Positions 16,350 through 24,767 of a stretch of 56,259 nt of DNA are shown piece after piece (the stretch's first letter is position 1; each line of letters begins with the position of its first letter). Location: the NCBI GenBank assembly GCA_910583735.1, contig CAJTXS010000008.1, forward strand, positions 1-56,259. The letters run 5' to 3'. Position numbers and translations under genes: made by a program. A model generated the notes under the pieces. That model was given only the letters and a program-made list of their open reading frames with translations, did not search any database and was not told where the DNA came from. Origin of the DNA: an uncultured Christensenella sp. GTDB taxonomy: Bacteria > Bacillota > Clostridia > Christensenellales > UBA3700.

Positions 16350-17846
16350 ATGGAATACATACGCGCGCGCTTTGAAATATTGCGCGATACGGATAGATGT
16401 AACGGCTGCGGAAGATGCGTAAGGGAATGCGCAAGCGGAGCGCACTATTTGGACGAGTCAGGGAGATTGCGCGCAAGCGACTGCAAGTGCGTGGACTGTC
16501 AAAGGTGTGTGGAGACGTGTCCTACGGGCGCGTTGAAAATCGCGCTTAACCGCAACACTTTTCACCCTAACGACAATTGGGGCGACAGATATGTAGAAGA
16601 GATACACAGGCAAGCCGCTACAGGGGGAGTATTGCTTTCGTCTATGGGCAACCCCAATCCAATGCCCTCTTATTTCGACAGAATGCTGCTCAACGCATCG
16701 CAGGTGACCAATCCTCCTATCGACCCGCTGCGCGAGCCTATGGAGACAAAGGTTATTCTCGGACGAAAGGACAGGCGGATAACAAGAGGCAGCGACGGAA
16801 AGATTGCGCCTAAGGCAGTAAGGGGTCTTACATCGGACGTTCCGTTACTTTTTTCCGCAATGTCTTACGGCTCCATAAGCTACAACGCCCACGCCGCGCT
16901 TGCCATGGCGGCTAAGGAGTTGAATACGTATTACAATACGGGCGAGGGCGGATTGCATAAGGATTTTTACCGCTACGGTGACAGGACTATAGTGCAGGTT
17001 GCTTCGGGACGCTTCGGAGTGCATGCAGACTACCTCAACGCAGGCGCCGCGATAGAGATTAAGATGGGACAGGGCGCAAAACCGGGCATAGGCGGACATC
17101 TGCCCGCGGAGAAGATTGCAGGCGATATTTCCGCAACGAGGATGATTCCCGTCGGCAGCGACGCAATTTCGCCCGCGCCGCATCACGACATATATTCCAT
17201 AGAGGACTTAAGACAGCTCGTCGATTCGCTTAAAGAGGCTACCGCGCATGCAAAGCCTATTATTGTAAAGGTTGCAGCCGTGCATAATATTGCGGCAATA
17301 GCAAGCGGGATTGCTCGCAGCGGCGCGGATATAATAGCAATCGACGGATACAGAGGCGGCACGGGCGCAGCGCCCACACGTATAAGAGATAATGTAGGTA
17401 TACCTATCGAACTTGCCTTGGCAGCGGTAGACAGCAGGCTGAGAGACGAGGGGATAAGGGATAATGTCAGTCTGATAGCAGGCGGCAGTATACGCAGCAG
17501 CGCGGATATGATTAAGGCTATTGCGCTCGGCGCGGACGCGGTATATATAGGCACTGCCGCGCTGTGCGCTTTGGGATGTCATCTGTGCCGCTCGTGTCAA
17601 CAGGGCAAGTGCAGTTGGGGTATCGCTACGCAAAATCCCGAGCTTACAAAGCGGCTCGACCCGGAAAAGGGAGCGGCGAGACTTGTCAATCTTGTCAATG
17701 CATGGACGCATGAGGCGGAGGAGATAATGGGCGGCATGGGCATCAATGCCATAGAGGCGCTTAGGGGCAACAGACTTATGCTCAGAGGCATAGGGCTTAA
17801 TGACAGAGAGCTGAGCATACTCGGCATATCTCATGCGGGAGAGTAG
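16350..17846 (+). CDS. Glutamate synthase, FMN catalytic piece with ferredoxin domain (GltB domain 2)
   Basis: A 498-aa subunit that carries out the FMN-dependent reduction step giving glutamate. Residues 17-57 form a 2x[4Fe-4S] ferredoxin module (C17-x2-C-x2-C-x3-C and C47-x2-C-x2-C-x3-CP), then the glutamate synthase alpha/beta barrel: MSYGSISYNAHAALAMAAKEL, NTGEGGLHKDF, KMGQGAKPGIGGHLPAEKI, IAIDGYRGGTGAAPTRIRDNV. The C-terminal CHLCRSCQQGKCSWGIATQ is the family's Fe-S Cys site. The ORF is open 18 bases upstream with a TTG, but ATG 16350 immediately follows the domain 1 stop and is well placed after GGAGG. It is the archaeal/clostridial split form with built-in ferredoxin; the electron donor is not evident. 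Confidence 0.95.
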   Translation: MEYIRARFEILRDTDRCNGCGRCVRECASGAHYLDESGRLRASDCKCVDCQRCVETCPTGALKIALNRNTFHPNDNWGDRYVEEIHRQAATGGVLLSSMGNPNPMPSYFDRMLLNASQVTNPPIDPLREPMETKVILGRKDRRITRGSDGKIAPKAVRGLTSDVPLLFSAMSYGSISYNAHAALAMAAKELNTYYNTGEGGLHKDFYRYGDRTIVQVASGRFGVHADYLNAGAAIEIKMGQGAKPGIGGHLPAEKIAGDISATRMIPVGSDAISPAPHHDIYSIEDLRQLVDSLKEATAHAKPIIVKVAAVHNIAAIASGIARSGADIIAIDGYRGGTGAAPTRIRDNVGIPIELALAAVDSRLRDEGIRDNVSLIAGGSIRSSADMIKAIALGADAVYIGTAALCALGCHLCRSCQQGKCSWGIATQNPELTKRLDPEKGAARLVNLVNAWTHEAEEIMGGMGINAIEALRGNRLMLRGIGLNDRELSILGISHAGE

Positions 17847-17849
17847 AAT

Positions 17850-18569
17850 ATGACGACATACAGCGCAGTAGGTCTGAGCGGCAGAGATATCAACGATATT
17901 ATTCGCAGAGAGCGCGACGATAATATTACTTTTACCCATGTCAACGGTCAGCGATTTATAGCCGACGCCATGAAGGATAAGACCGTGACGGTAGAAGGTA
18001 TAGCAGGCAATGCATCGGGCGCATACATGGACGGCGGCAAGCTGATAGTGCGCGGCAATGCGCAGGACGCTATAGGCGACACTATGAACGGCGGCGAAAT
18101 ATTTATATCCGGCATGTGCGGAGATGCGGCGGGATATGCGATGCGCGGCGGAGAAATATATATCGGCAAAGACGTCGGATACAGGGCGGGCATTCATATG
18201 AAAGAGTACGGTTTAGACAAGCCCGTGCTCGTAATAGGCGGCGTTGCCGGTGATTATCTCGGGGAGTATCAGGCCGGAGGATTGATTATAGTAGTAAATA
18301 CGGAAGGAGTCGTTAATCCTTTGGGCGATGATTATGCTACGGGCATGCACGGCGGCAAGATAGTTGTCTTTACCGACTGCGAGCCCAAGTCGTTGGGAGG
18401 CGCGAGAGTAAGGGGCGCGGAGAGCGGCGATATCGATGAGTTGGCGGCGTATATAGATAAGTTCTGCGCCTTAACGTCACGCGAGTATGACGATATAGTT
18501 AGTCGCGCCGCTTGGATAATAGAGCCCGCCGGACGTAATCCGTATAAGCGACTGTATGTCAATAATTGA
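17850..18569 (+). CDS. Glutamate synthase, GXGXG beta-helix piece (GltB domain 3)
   Basis: A 239-aa protein formed by the right-handed beta-helix GXGXG domain of glutamate synthases and formylmethanofuran dehydrogenases, a structural subunit that holds the amidotransferase and FMN pieces together. Regular G-x-x-x-G steps are visible: VEGIAGNASGAYMDGGKLIV, RGNAQDAIGDTMNGGEIFI, SGMCGDAAGYAMRGGEIYI, then GGVAGDYLGEYQAGGLIIV and MHGGKIVVF. It lies three bases after the FMN piece and completes the operon. A hairpin with stems GCCG/CGGC and ATAGGC/GCCTAT (18587-18619), without a U-run, follows the stop and may mark the transcript end. Confidence 0.93.
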   Translation: MTTYSAVGLSGRDINDIIRRERDDNITFTHVNGQRFIADAMKDKTVTVEGIAGNASGAYMDGGKLIVRGNAQDAIGDTMNGGEIFISGMCGDAAGYAMRGGEIYIGKDVGYRAGIHMKEYGLDKPVLVIGGVAGDYLGEYQAGGLIIVVNTEGVVNPLGDDYATGMHGGKIVVFTDCEPKSLGGARVRGAESGDIDELAAYIDKFCALTSREYDDIVSRAAWIIEPAGRNPYKRLYVNN

Positions 18570-18769
18570 TGGGCTATAATTGCGCTGCCGTCAATAGGCG
18601 TAATGATAGCCTATGCGGCGGCGATTGCGGCGCGCCGACAGAGTAGAGCAAGTCGCGGAAGCGGATGTCGGATTGCCTTGCGTCATAGTTGCAAGAGAAT
18701 AGCGCGGCTATATCGTGTAGTATTGTATAGCTTATTCAAATTGCGTCGAGAAATAGTTATACATTGCGT

Positions 18770-18798
18770 TTGCCTGCGCGCTCGTACAGGTATATAAT
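18770..18798 (+). promoter_or_regulatory. Sigma-A promoter of guaA-glnA-ANTAR-purF
   Basis: TTGCCT (18770-18775), 17-bp spacer, TATAAT (18793-18798). The leader is only ~17 nt with AAAGGAG and no hairpin, unlike the gltB, carA and asnA leaders. Confidence 0.7.
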
Positions 18799-18821
18799 GA
18801 AAGAGTCTAAAGGAGATAGTT

Positions 18822-20354
18822 ATGTCGCATCAGACGGTAATAGTAGTGGATTTCGGCGGTCAGTACAATCAATTGATAGCCAGAAAAGTAAGAGAGCACA
18901 ATGTATATTGCAAGCTTGTCCCTTATTCTCAGGCGGCTAAAGAGATAGAGATGACGGCGCCTATCGGAGTGATTTTTACAGGCGGTCCCAACAGCGTATA
19001 CGCGCCCAACGCACCTAAGGTGGACGATGCGGTATATGACGCAGGCGTGCCTATTCTCGGCATATGCTACGGCGCGCAGCTGATGGCGTACGCTTTGGGC
19101 GGCTCGGTCAAATCCGCTCCGGTCAGAGAATACGGCAGAAGAGATATTCGCTATAGCGACAATTCGCTCTTCAGCGGTATGGACAAAGAAAGCACGTGTT
19201 GGATGAGCCATACCGATTATGTAGATATATTGCCCGAAGGCTTTGAAATAGCGGCGAGCACGGACAGCTGTCCTGCGGCGGCTTTTGCGGACGAGAGCAG
19301 GAAACTGTATGCTGTACAGTTTCATCCCGAAGTAGCGCATTGCTTACAGGGCAGCAAGATTATCGAGAATTTCCTGTACAAGATTTGCAACGCCGCGGGC
19401 GATTGGACGATGGGTAATTTTGTGCGAGACCAAGTCTGCGCGCTCAAGGAAAAAATCGGGGATAAAAAGGTACTGTGCGCTTTTTCGGGCGGCGTGGACA
19501 GCGCAGTGGCAGCTACATTGGTACACAGAGCGGCAGGCGATAATCTCTCGTGCATATTCGTTGATCACGGTCTGCTGAGATACAGAGAAGCGGACGAAGT
19601 CATGAGAGTGTTCGCCGGAGATATGGGCATGAATGTCGTCAAGGCGGATGCAAGCGACGACTTTATAAGCAAGCTGGAGGGCGTGAGGTCCCCCGAGCGC
19701 AAACGTAAGATTATAGGCGCCGAATTTATCAAAGTATTCGAGAGAGAGGCTAAGAAAATCGGCAAAGTGGATTATCTCGTTCAAGGCACAATATATCCCG
19801 ACGTAATAGAGAGCGGTAAGGATAAATCCGCGGTTATCAAGAGTCATCATAATGTGGGCGGACTTCCCGATATAGTGGACTTCGACGAAATCATAGAGCC
19901 GCTAAGAGACCTATTCAAAGACGAAGTTCGTAAGGTAGGCTATGAGCTGGGCTTGCCAGCTTCCGTGGTGGAGAGACAGCCGTTCCCCGGTCCGGGGCTC
20001 GCTATACGCATCATAGGAGCCGTTACTCGCGATAAGATAGATATATTGCAGCGCGTCGACTGTATATTCAGGAAAGAGCTGGAAGATTGCGGAGCGGCTA
20101 AGGATATTTGGCAGTATTTCGCCGTACTTACAAACACTAAGAGCGTAGGGGTAATGGGCGATAAGAGGACTTACGAGTACACGGTGGCGCTGCGCGCCGT
20201 TACGGCGGTGGACGGTATGACATGCGATTGGGCGCATATCCCTTACGATGTGCTGTCTAAGGTGTCGAGCAGGATAGTAAACGAAGTGCCGCGCGTCAAC
20301 AGGATAGTATACGATATTACATCTAAGCCGCCGGCGACTATCGAGTGGGAATAA
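18822..20354 (+). CDS. guaA: GMP synthase (glutamine-hydrolysing)
   Basis: Converts XMP to GMP using glutamine amide nitrogen and ATP, last step of de novo guanine nucleotide synthesis. 510 aa, normal length. The class I amidotransferase domain comes first (FGGQYNQLIARKVRE, nucleophile in GICYGAQLMAYALGG, catalytic HPEVAH). The ATP pyrophosphatase domain follows, with P-loop FSGGVDSAVAATLVHRA near residue 225. The dimerisation domain ends the protein (RQPFPGPGLAIRIIG and the C-terminal PPATIEWE typical of GuaA). It is first of a tight operon: glnA starts 12 bp after its stop. A purine gene leading a nitrogen-assimilation operon is unusual; the common factor is glutamine use. Confidence 0.98.
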   Translation: MSHQTVIVVDFGGQYNQLIARKVREHNVYCKLVPYSQAAKEIEMTAPIGVIFTGGPNSVYAPNAPKVDDAVYDAGVPILGICYGAQLMAYALGGSVKSAPVREYGRRDIRYSDNSLFSGMDKESTCWMSHTDYVDILPEGFEIAASTDSCPAAAFADESRKLYAVQFHPEVAHCLQGSKIIENFLYKICNAAGDWTMGNFVRDQVCALKEKIGDKKVLCAFSGGVDSAVAATLVHRAAGDNLSCIFVDHGLLRYREADEVMRVFAGDMGMNVVKADASDDFISKLEGVRSPERKRKIIGAEFIKVFEREAKKIGKVDYLVQGTIYPDVIESGKDKSAVIKSHHNVGGLPDIVDFDEIIEPLRDLFKDEVRKVGYELGLPASVVERQPFPGPGLAIRIIGAVTRDKIDILQRVDCIFRKELEDCGAAKDIWQYFAVLTNTKSVGVMGDKRTYEYTVALRAVTAVDGMTCDWAHIPYDVLSKVSSRIVNEVPRVNRIVYDITSKPPATIEWE

Positions 20355-20366
20355 GGAGAGAATATT

Positions 20367-21608
20367 ATGGCATTGACGGAAAGAGACGTATTGGATTTTG
20401 TAAAAGAGCAGGACGTTAAGTTCGTAAGATTGGCGTTTTGCGATATATTCGGCGTGCAGAAGAATATATCGATTATGCCGCATCAGTTGGAGAAGGCATT
20501 CTCGCACGGAATATCTTTCGACGCTTCTGCGGTAAGAGGATTCCTCGGAGTGGACAAGTCCGACCTTTTCCTGCGCCCCGCGCCCGAGACAATGTGCATA
20601 TTGCCTTGGCGCTCGCAGAACGGGCTGGTGATAAGGTTGATGTGCAATATATTCAATCCCGACGGTACGCCGTTCGACGGCTCGTGCAGATACCTGCTTG
20701 CAAAGGCGAGGGAGAGGGCGGCGGCTATGGGTTATACCTGCAATATCGGCGCCGAATGCGAGTTCTATCTCTTTCCCTTGGATAACGCCGGCAGACCGAC
20801 GAGCGAGCCTTTGGACGAGGGCGGATACTTCGACGTATTCCCGCTGGATAAGGGCGAGAATGTGCGCAGAGAGATATGTCTTACATTAGAGCAGATGGGT
20901 ATCAACCCCGAGCGGTCGCATCACGAGCAGGGTCCGGGACAGAATGAGATTGACTTCAGATACGACGACGTGCTTACTACCGCCGACAATTTAATTACTT
21001 TCCGCTGGGCTGTTGCAACCATTGCTCAGAGTAACGGACTTTACGCCTCGTTCGAGCCTAAACCTATCGAGGGACGCAGCGGTAACGGACTGCACGTCAA
21101 TATATCCATGGTTAAGGACGGGAAGAATATCTTCGACGATTCGCTTACCGAGGGCAGACTGTGCGACGAGGCGGAGCACTTTATTGCGGGTCTTTTGAAT
21201 AGAGTACGCGAGATATGCGCATTTACCAATCCTAAAGAGCAATCGTATAAGAGGCTGGGCGTATGCGAGGCTCCGCGCTATGTGACATGGTCGCGAGGCA
21301 ATCGCAGTCAACTCATACGTATACCTTATGCGAGCAAGGAAAGTAAACGCATAGAACTGCGCAGCCCCGACTGCGCTTGCAACCCCTATCTTGCCTTTGC
21401 GCTCATACTTAATGCGGGACTCGACGGTATAGAGAATGCGGAGACATTGCCTAAGGAGAGTATGGAGAACGCTTACGATAAGCCGCTTAGCGATTATCAA
21501 GCGCTGCCGTCCACGCTTAAAGAAGCTAAAGAGCTTGCAGGCTCGAGCAAGTTCGTCGTAAGAGTATTGGGAGAGAAAGCCGTCGCGGATTATCTCGGCG
21601 TCAGATAA
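20367..21608 (+). CDS. glnA: Glutamine synthetase type I
   Basis: Assimilates ammonia into glutamine. 413 aa, slightly short for GSI (440-470), with no regulatory insertion. The N-terminal beta-grasp begins LTERDVLDFVKEQDVKFVRL. Active-site landmarks: GAECEFYLF (metal ligands), HHEQGPGQNEIDFRY, NGLHVNISM, the flexible-loop region CEAPRYVTWSRGNRS, and IELRSPDCACNPYLAFA. No adenylylation Tyr motif is apparent, so control is more likely by feedback and transcription. GGAGAG precedes ATG. It follows guaA by 12 bp and is one base from the ANTAR gene, as in clostridial glnA-nitR pairs. With glnN at 6779 the cell has both GS classes close together. Confidence 0.97.
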   Translation: MALTERDVLDFVKEQDVKFVRLAFCDIFGVQKNISIMPHQLEKAFSHGISFDASAVRGFLGVDKSDLFLRPAPETMCILPWRSQNGLVIRLMCNIFNPDGTPFDGSCRYLLAKARERAAAMGYTCNIGAECEFYLFPLDNAGRPTSEPLDEGGYFDVFPLDKGENVRREICLTLEQMGINPERSHHEQGPGQNEIDFRYDDVLTTADNLITFRWAVATIAQSNGLYASFEPKPIEGRSGNGLHVNISMVKDGKNIFDDSLTEGRLCDEAEHFIAGLLNRVREICAFTNPKEQSYKRLGVCEAPRYVTWSRGNRSQLIRIPYASKESKRIELRSPDCACNPYLAFALILNAGLDGIENAETLPKESMENAYDKPLSDYQALPSTLKEAKELAGSSKFVVRVLGEKAVADYLGVR

Positions 21609-21609
21609 G

Positions 21610-22176
21610 ATGAGCAGAATTTTGGTAGCGTCATTATCCGACTTGGACATCCGACAGTTGCTCGGAGCGGATTTCTGCGCCCAAAATGAATTGATTTTTT
21701 CCACTTCGGCGGCTAAGGCTCGCAGATTGATGATGTCGGACGGTTTCAGTCTGATAATCGTCAATACTCCGCTCGAGGACGAATACGGCGGGGAGCTGGC
21801 TATGCATGCGACGGAGCGCACGAGCGCGGGCGTAATGTTGCTCGTGAAAGCCGCTTCATACGATATGGCGGTGCATAAGCTGGAGCCTTACGGCGTCATG
21901 GTGTTAGGCAAGCCGTGCTCTGTCGAGTACGCAAGACAGAGCGTAAGACTCGTGCTTGCCACATCCAATCGTATGCAGGGAATGAAGAGAAAGGCGGAGC
22001 AGTTGCAAAGCCGCATCAATGAGATCAAAGTCATAGACAGGAGCAAGTGCGTGCTTATGCAATACTTGGGCTTAACGGAAGCCGCAGCGCATAAGTATAT
22101 CGAAAAAGAAGCCATGGACACGCGTCGAAGCAGATACGAAGTGGCAATAGAGGTTCTTAAGACGTATGAGAACTGA
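21610..22176 (+). CDS. ANTAR-domain RNA-binding antiterminator (NasT/NitR-like)
   Basis: A 188-aa response-regulator-like protein. Residues 1-~118 form a receiver fold in which the phosphorylated Asp is replaced by Asn52 (SLIIVNTPLEDEYG), while the conserved Lys-Pro pair is kept (VLGKP, K101), so it is a pseudo-receiver. A coiled coil (~119-140) leads to the ANTAR domain (~143-183: DRSKCVLMQYLGLTEAAAHKY, EAMDTRRSRYEVAIEVL), a three-helix RNA-binding module. ANTAR proteins bind paired hexaloop hairpins to prevent transcription termination; relatives beside glnA in clostridia (NitR) and in nitrate operons (NasT) respond to nitrogen. Here it lies between glnA and purF, overlapping purF by 11 bp. 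Signal input must be non-phosphoryl, perhaps by protein contact; this is inference. Confidence 0.9.
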   Translation: MSRILVASLSDLDIRQLLGADFCAQNELIFSTSAAKARRLMMSDGFSLIIVNTPLEDEYGGELAMHATERTSAGVMLLVKAASYDMAVHKLEPYGVMVLGKPCSVEYARQSVRLVLATSNRMQGMKRKAEQLQSRINEIKVIDRSKCVLMQYLGLTEAAAHKYIEKEAMDTRRSRYEVAIEVLKTYEN

Positions 22177-23557
22177 GGAATATATTAAGGAAGAAATCGG
22201 CGAGGAGTGCGGTGTATTCGTCGCGGCTAATGTGGCGGATGCCGCAAGCACAGTCGTGTGCGGTCTTACTCATCTTCAGCACAGGGGACAGGAGAGCGCG
22301 GGTATAGCAGCAGGCTGCGACGGCAAGCTCAAGTGTGTCAAAGGTCTCGGGCTTGTATCGGAAGTATTCGGCGGAGAGGACGTAATCATGCCTGTCGGCG
22401 ATATTGCCGTGGGACATGTGCGGTATTCGACGAGCGGGGGCAATAATTTGGCAAACGTACAGCCCATATGCGTCAATACTCTGCGCGGCAGACTGGCGTT
22501 GGCGCACAACGGCAATCTATCCAATGCGCGGCTACTGCGCAGACAGCTCGAGGACAGCGGCGCAATCTTTCAAGGTACGGCGGATACCGAGCTAATCGCA
22601 TGTCTGATAGCACGTGCGCAGGTGAAATATGCTGAGCTCGATAAGGCGGTGGAGCATGTGTTGTCTCTGCTCGAGGGCGCGTTTTGCATAGCGGTTACAG
22701 ACGGGCGCGAAGTGGTCGCTGCGCGCGATACGTACGGATTCAGACCTTTTTGTATAGGACAGCTCAACTCCTGCGGTGTGTTGCTCTCGTCAGAGAGCTG
22801 CGCGATAGAGGGCGCGGGCGGTAAAGTGATAAGAGACATCGACCCGGGCGAGCTTGTTATCATACGCGACGGCAAGGTGGAAAGCAGGTCTTATTGCAGC
22901 GCCGCCAAAGGCGCTGCGTGCGCATTCGAATATATATATTTCGCCCGTCCGGACAGCGTTATCGACGGGCAAAGCGTCTATCACAGCCGATATCTTGCCG
23001 GCGTTACGCTTGCCAAGCAGTTTACTCCCGATGCCGACGCGGTTGTCGGAGTCCCGGACAGCGGCTTGCCCGCAGCGGAAGGTTATGCCGCGCAATCGGG
23101 TATCCCCTATTGCAACGGTTTGGTAAAGAACAGATATATAGGCAGGACGTTTATTCAGCCTACTCAAGATATGAGAGAGGGCGCAGTCAGGCTCAAGCTG
23201 TCGCCGCTCAAAAATGAAATAGAGGGCAAGAGGTTAGTGCTCGTAGACGACTCTATAGTAAGAGGCACGACAATGCGCAGGATAATTGCGATGTTACGGC
23301 GAGCGGGGGTAAAAGAGATACATCTTGCGATTACCTCTCCGCCGTTTAGATATGCGTGTTATTACGGCACGGACGTGCCCGATGAGAGTCAGCTGCCTGC
23401 CAACAGATACACTGTAGAGCAGATGAGAGATATGCTCGGCGCGGACAGTCTCACTTTTCTGGATGTAAATAGGTTGGAAGAGACAATCCCCTGTTGTAGC
23501 CGCGCGCTGTGTAAGGCGTGCTTTGACGGATGTTATCCCATACCGCCTAAAAATTAA
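22166..23557 (+). CDS. purF: Amidophosphoribosyltransferase
   Basis: First committed step of purine synthesis: PRPP plus glutamine to phosphoribosylamine. 463 aa, normal. A 14-residue propeptide precedes nucleophile Cys15 (EEIGEECGVFVAAN). The class II glutaminase domain carries THLQHRGQESAGI, VRYSTSGGNNLANVQPI and LAHNGNLSNA. The phosphoribosyltransferase domain has the PRPP loop RLVLVDDSIVRGTTMRRI. Cysteines near the C-terminus (CCSRALCKACFDGC) match the Fe-S-bearing Bacillus-type enzyme. ATG 22166 overlaps the end of the ANTAR gene; GAGG lies upstream. Last gene of guaA-glnA-ANTAR-purF. The rest of the pur operon is not nearby. Confidence 0.97.
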   Translation: MRTEEYIKEEIGEECGVFVAANVADAASTVVCGLTHLQHRGQESAGIAAGCDGKLKCVKGLGLVSEVFGGEDVIMPVGDIAVGHVRYSTSGGNNLANVQPICVNTLRGRLALAHNGNLSNARLLRRQLEDSGAIFQGTADTELIACLIARAQVKYAELDKAVEHVLSLLEGAFCIAVTDGREVVAARDTYGFRPFCIGQLNSCGVLLSSESCAIEGAGGKVIRDIDPGELVIIRDGKVESRSYCSAAKGAACAFEYIYFARPDSVIDGQSVYHSRYLAGVTLAKQFTPDADAVVGVPDSGLPAAEGYAAQSGIPYCNGLVKNRYIGRTFIQPTQDMREGAVRLKLSPLKNEIEGKRLVLVDDSIVRGTTMRRIIAMLRRAGVKEIHLAITSPPFRYACYYGTDVPDESQLPANRYTVEQMRDMLGADSLTFLDVNRLEETIPCCSRALCKACFDGCYPIPPKN

Positions 23558-23576
23558 AAAATAACCGTCGCATGGT

Positions 23577-23605
23577 TTGACATTTTACGCATAGAGCGGT
23601 ACAAT
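23577..23605 (+). promoter_or_regulatory. Sigma-A promoter of carA
   Basis: TTGACA (23577-23582), 17-bp spacer, TACAAT (23600-23605); start predicted near 23612, eight bases before the leader hairpin. Confidence 0.8.
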
Positions 23606-23619
23606 ATTAGCTGTTGGAC

Positions 23620-23669
23620 AAAGGCGTCCGCAGAATGGTATTTTTATCCATTTTGCGGACGCCTTTTTT
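23620..23669 (+). promoter_or_regulatory. carA leader hairpin with U-run (candidate attenuator)
   Basis: AAAGGCGTCCGCAGAATGG (23620-23638) pairs along 19 bases with 23648-23666, one G.U pair, 9-nt loop TATTTTTAT, then T-run to 23669. It begins with the same ACAAAGGCGT as the gltB leader. It could also terminate read-through from purF, which ends 60 bp upstream, but the promoter lies between them. Confidence 0.8.
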
Positions 23670-23687
23670 ATGCGCGGGAGAGTGTAA

Positions 23688-24767
23688 ATGAAAGGTTATC
23701 TTGTATTGCAAAACGGTAAAGTATACGAGGGTAAAAGGTTCGGCAGCACGAGGGACAGCGTAGGAGAACTCGTCTTTTCCACAGCTATGGTGGGATATTG
23801 CGAGACTCTTACCGACCCGAGCTACTACGGACAGATAATCATGCAGACATTCCCTCTTGTCGGGAATTACGGGGTGTGCGGAGAGGACTTCGAGAGCGAT
23901 AGGATTTACGCATTCGGATATATAGTCAGACAGCTGTGCGATACTCCGTCCAACTTCCGCAGCCAAGGCGGACTGGAAGATATGCTAATCAAGTACGATA
24001 TCCCCGCCTTGCAGGGAATAGATACGAGGGCTGTCACAAGACAGGTGAGAGAGGCGGGCGTTATGAACGCGGCGATTGTATCGGATATATCGGACATGCC
24101 GAGGATACTGGATATGCTAAGTCGCTACTCAGTCAAGGACGCCGTCTCCAATGTGTCTTCGGGCAAGAAGTCGCTTGTGACGGACAGCCGCGCGCCTACG
24201 GTAGTATTGTGGGATTTCGGCGCGAAAGGCAATATAGTAAGACATCTTGCCGCAAGAGGGCTCAATGTCATATGCGCGCCCTATAATTACGGCGCAAAAC
24301 GAATACTGTCGTTAAATCCCGACGGCATCATGCTCTCCAACGGTCCCGGCGATCCCATGGAAAATACAGGGGTAATCAAGGAGCTAAAGAGCTTGCTCGG
24401 CGTCGGAGTGCCTATATTCGGGATATGTCTCGGACACCAACTGCTTGCCTTGGCGCACGGGGCGGCTACTCATAAGCTCAAGTACGGACACAGGGGAATA
24501 AATCAGCCCGTAAAATTTACGGAGAGCGGCAGAGTATATGTCACATCGCAAAATCACGGCTATGCGGTCATGTCGGAGTCTTTACCCAAAGGCGCACGGC
24601 TCATGTGTGTGAGCATGAACGACGGAACGTGCGAGGGCGCGGCGTACGACGACGGAAGTTACTCCGTGCAGTTTCATCCCGAAGCAGGCGCGGGACCTCA
24701 CGATACGCAGTTCCTCTTTGACGGATTTGCGGACAAGGTAACGAGCTATCACTTAAGTAAGCATTGA
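23688..24767 (+). CDS. carA: Carbamoyl-phosphate synthase small subunit
   Basis: Glutaminase subunit that feeds ammonia to CarB for carbamoyl phosphate (pyrimidine and arginine synthesis). 359 aa, normal. The N-terminal CarA domain shows GYLVLQNGKVYEGKRFGS, TAMVGYCETLTDPSYYGQI and IPALQGIDTRAVTRQVRE. The class I amidotransferase domain has LSNGPGDP, nucleophile FGICLGHQLLALAHGA, GHRGINQPV and the His-Glu dyad HPEAGAGPHD. Start ATG follows GGGAGAG. carB is not adjacent: the next gene is pyrG after 270 bp, so the usual carAB pair is split. Its own promoter and terminator-like leader suggest separate, probably nitrogen-linked, control. Confidence 0.96.
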   Translation: MKGYLVLQNGKVYEGKRFGSTRDSVGELVFSTAMVGYCETLTDPSYYGQIIMQTFPLVGNYGVCGEDFESDRIYAFGYIVRQLCDTPSNFRSQGGLEDMLIKYDIPALQGIDTRAVTRQVREAGVMNAAIVSDISDMPRILDMLSRYSVKDAVSNVSSGKKSLVTDSRAPTVVLWDFGAKGNIVRHLAARGLNVICAPYNYGAKRILSLNPDGIMLSNGPGDPMENTGVIKELKSLLGVGVPIFGICLGHQLLALAHGAATHKLKYGHRGINQPVKFTESGRVYVTSQNHGYAVMSESLPKGARLMCVSMNDGTCEGAAYDDGSYSVQFHPEAGAGPHDTQFLFDGFADKVTSYHLSKH

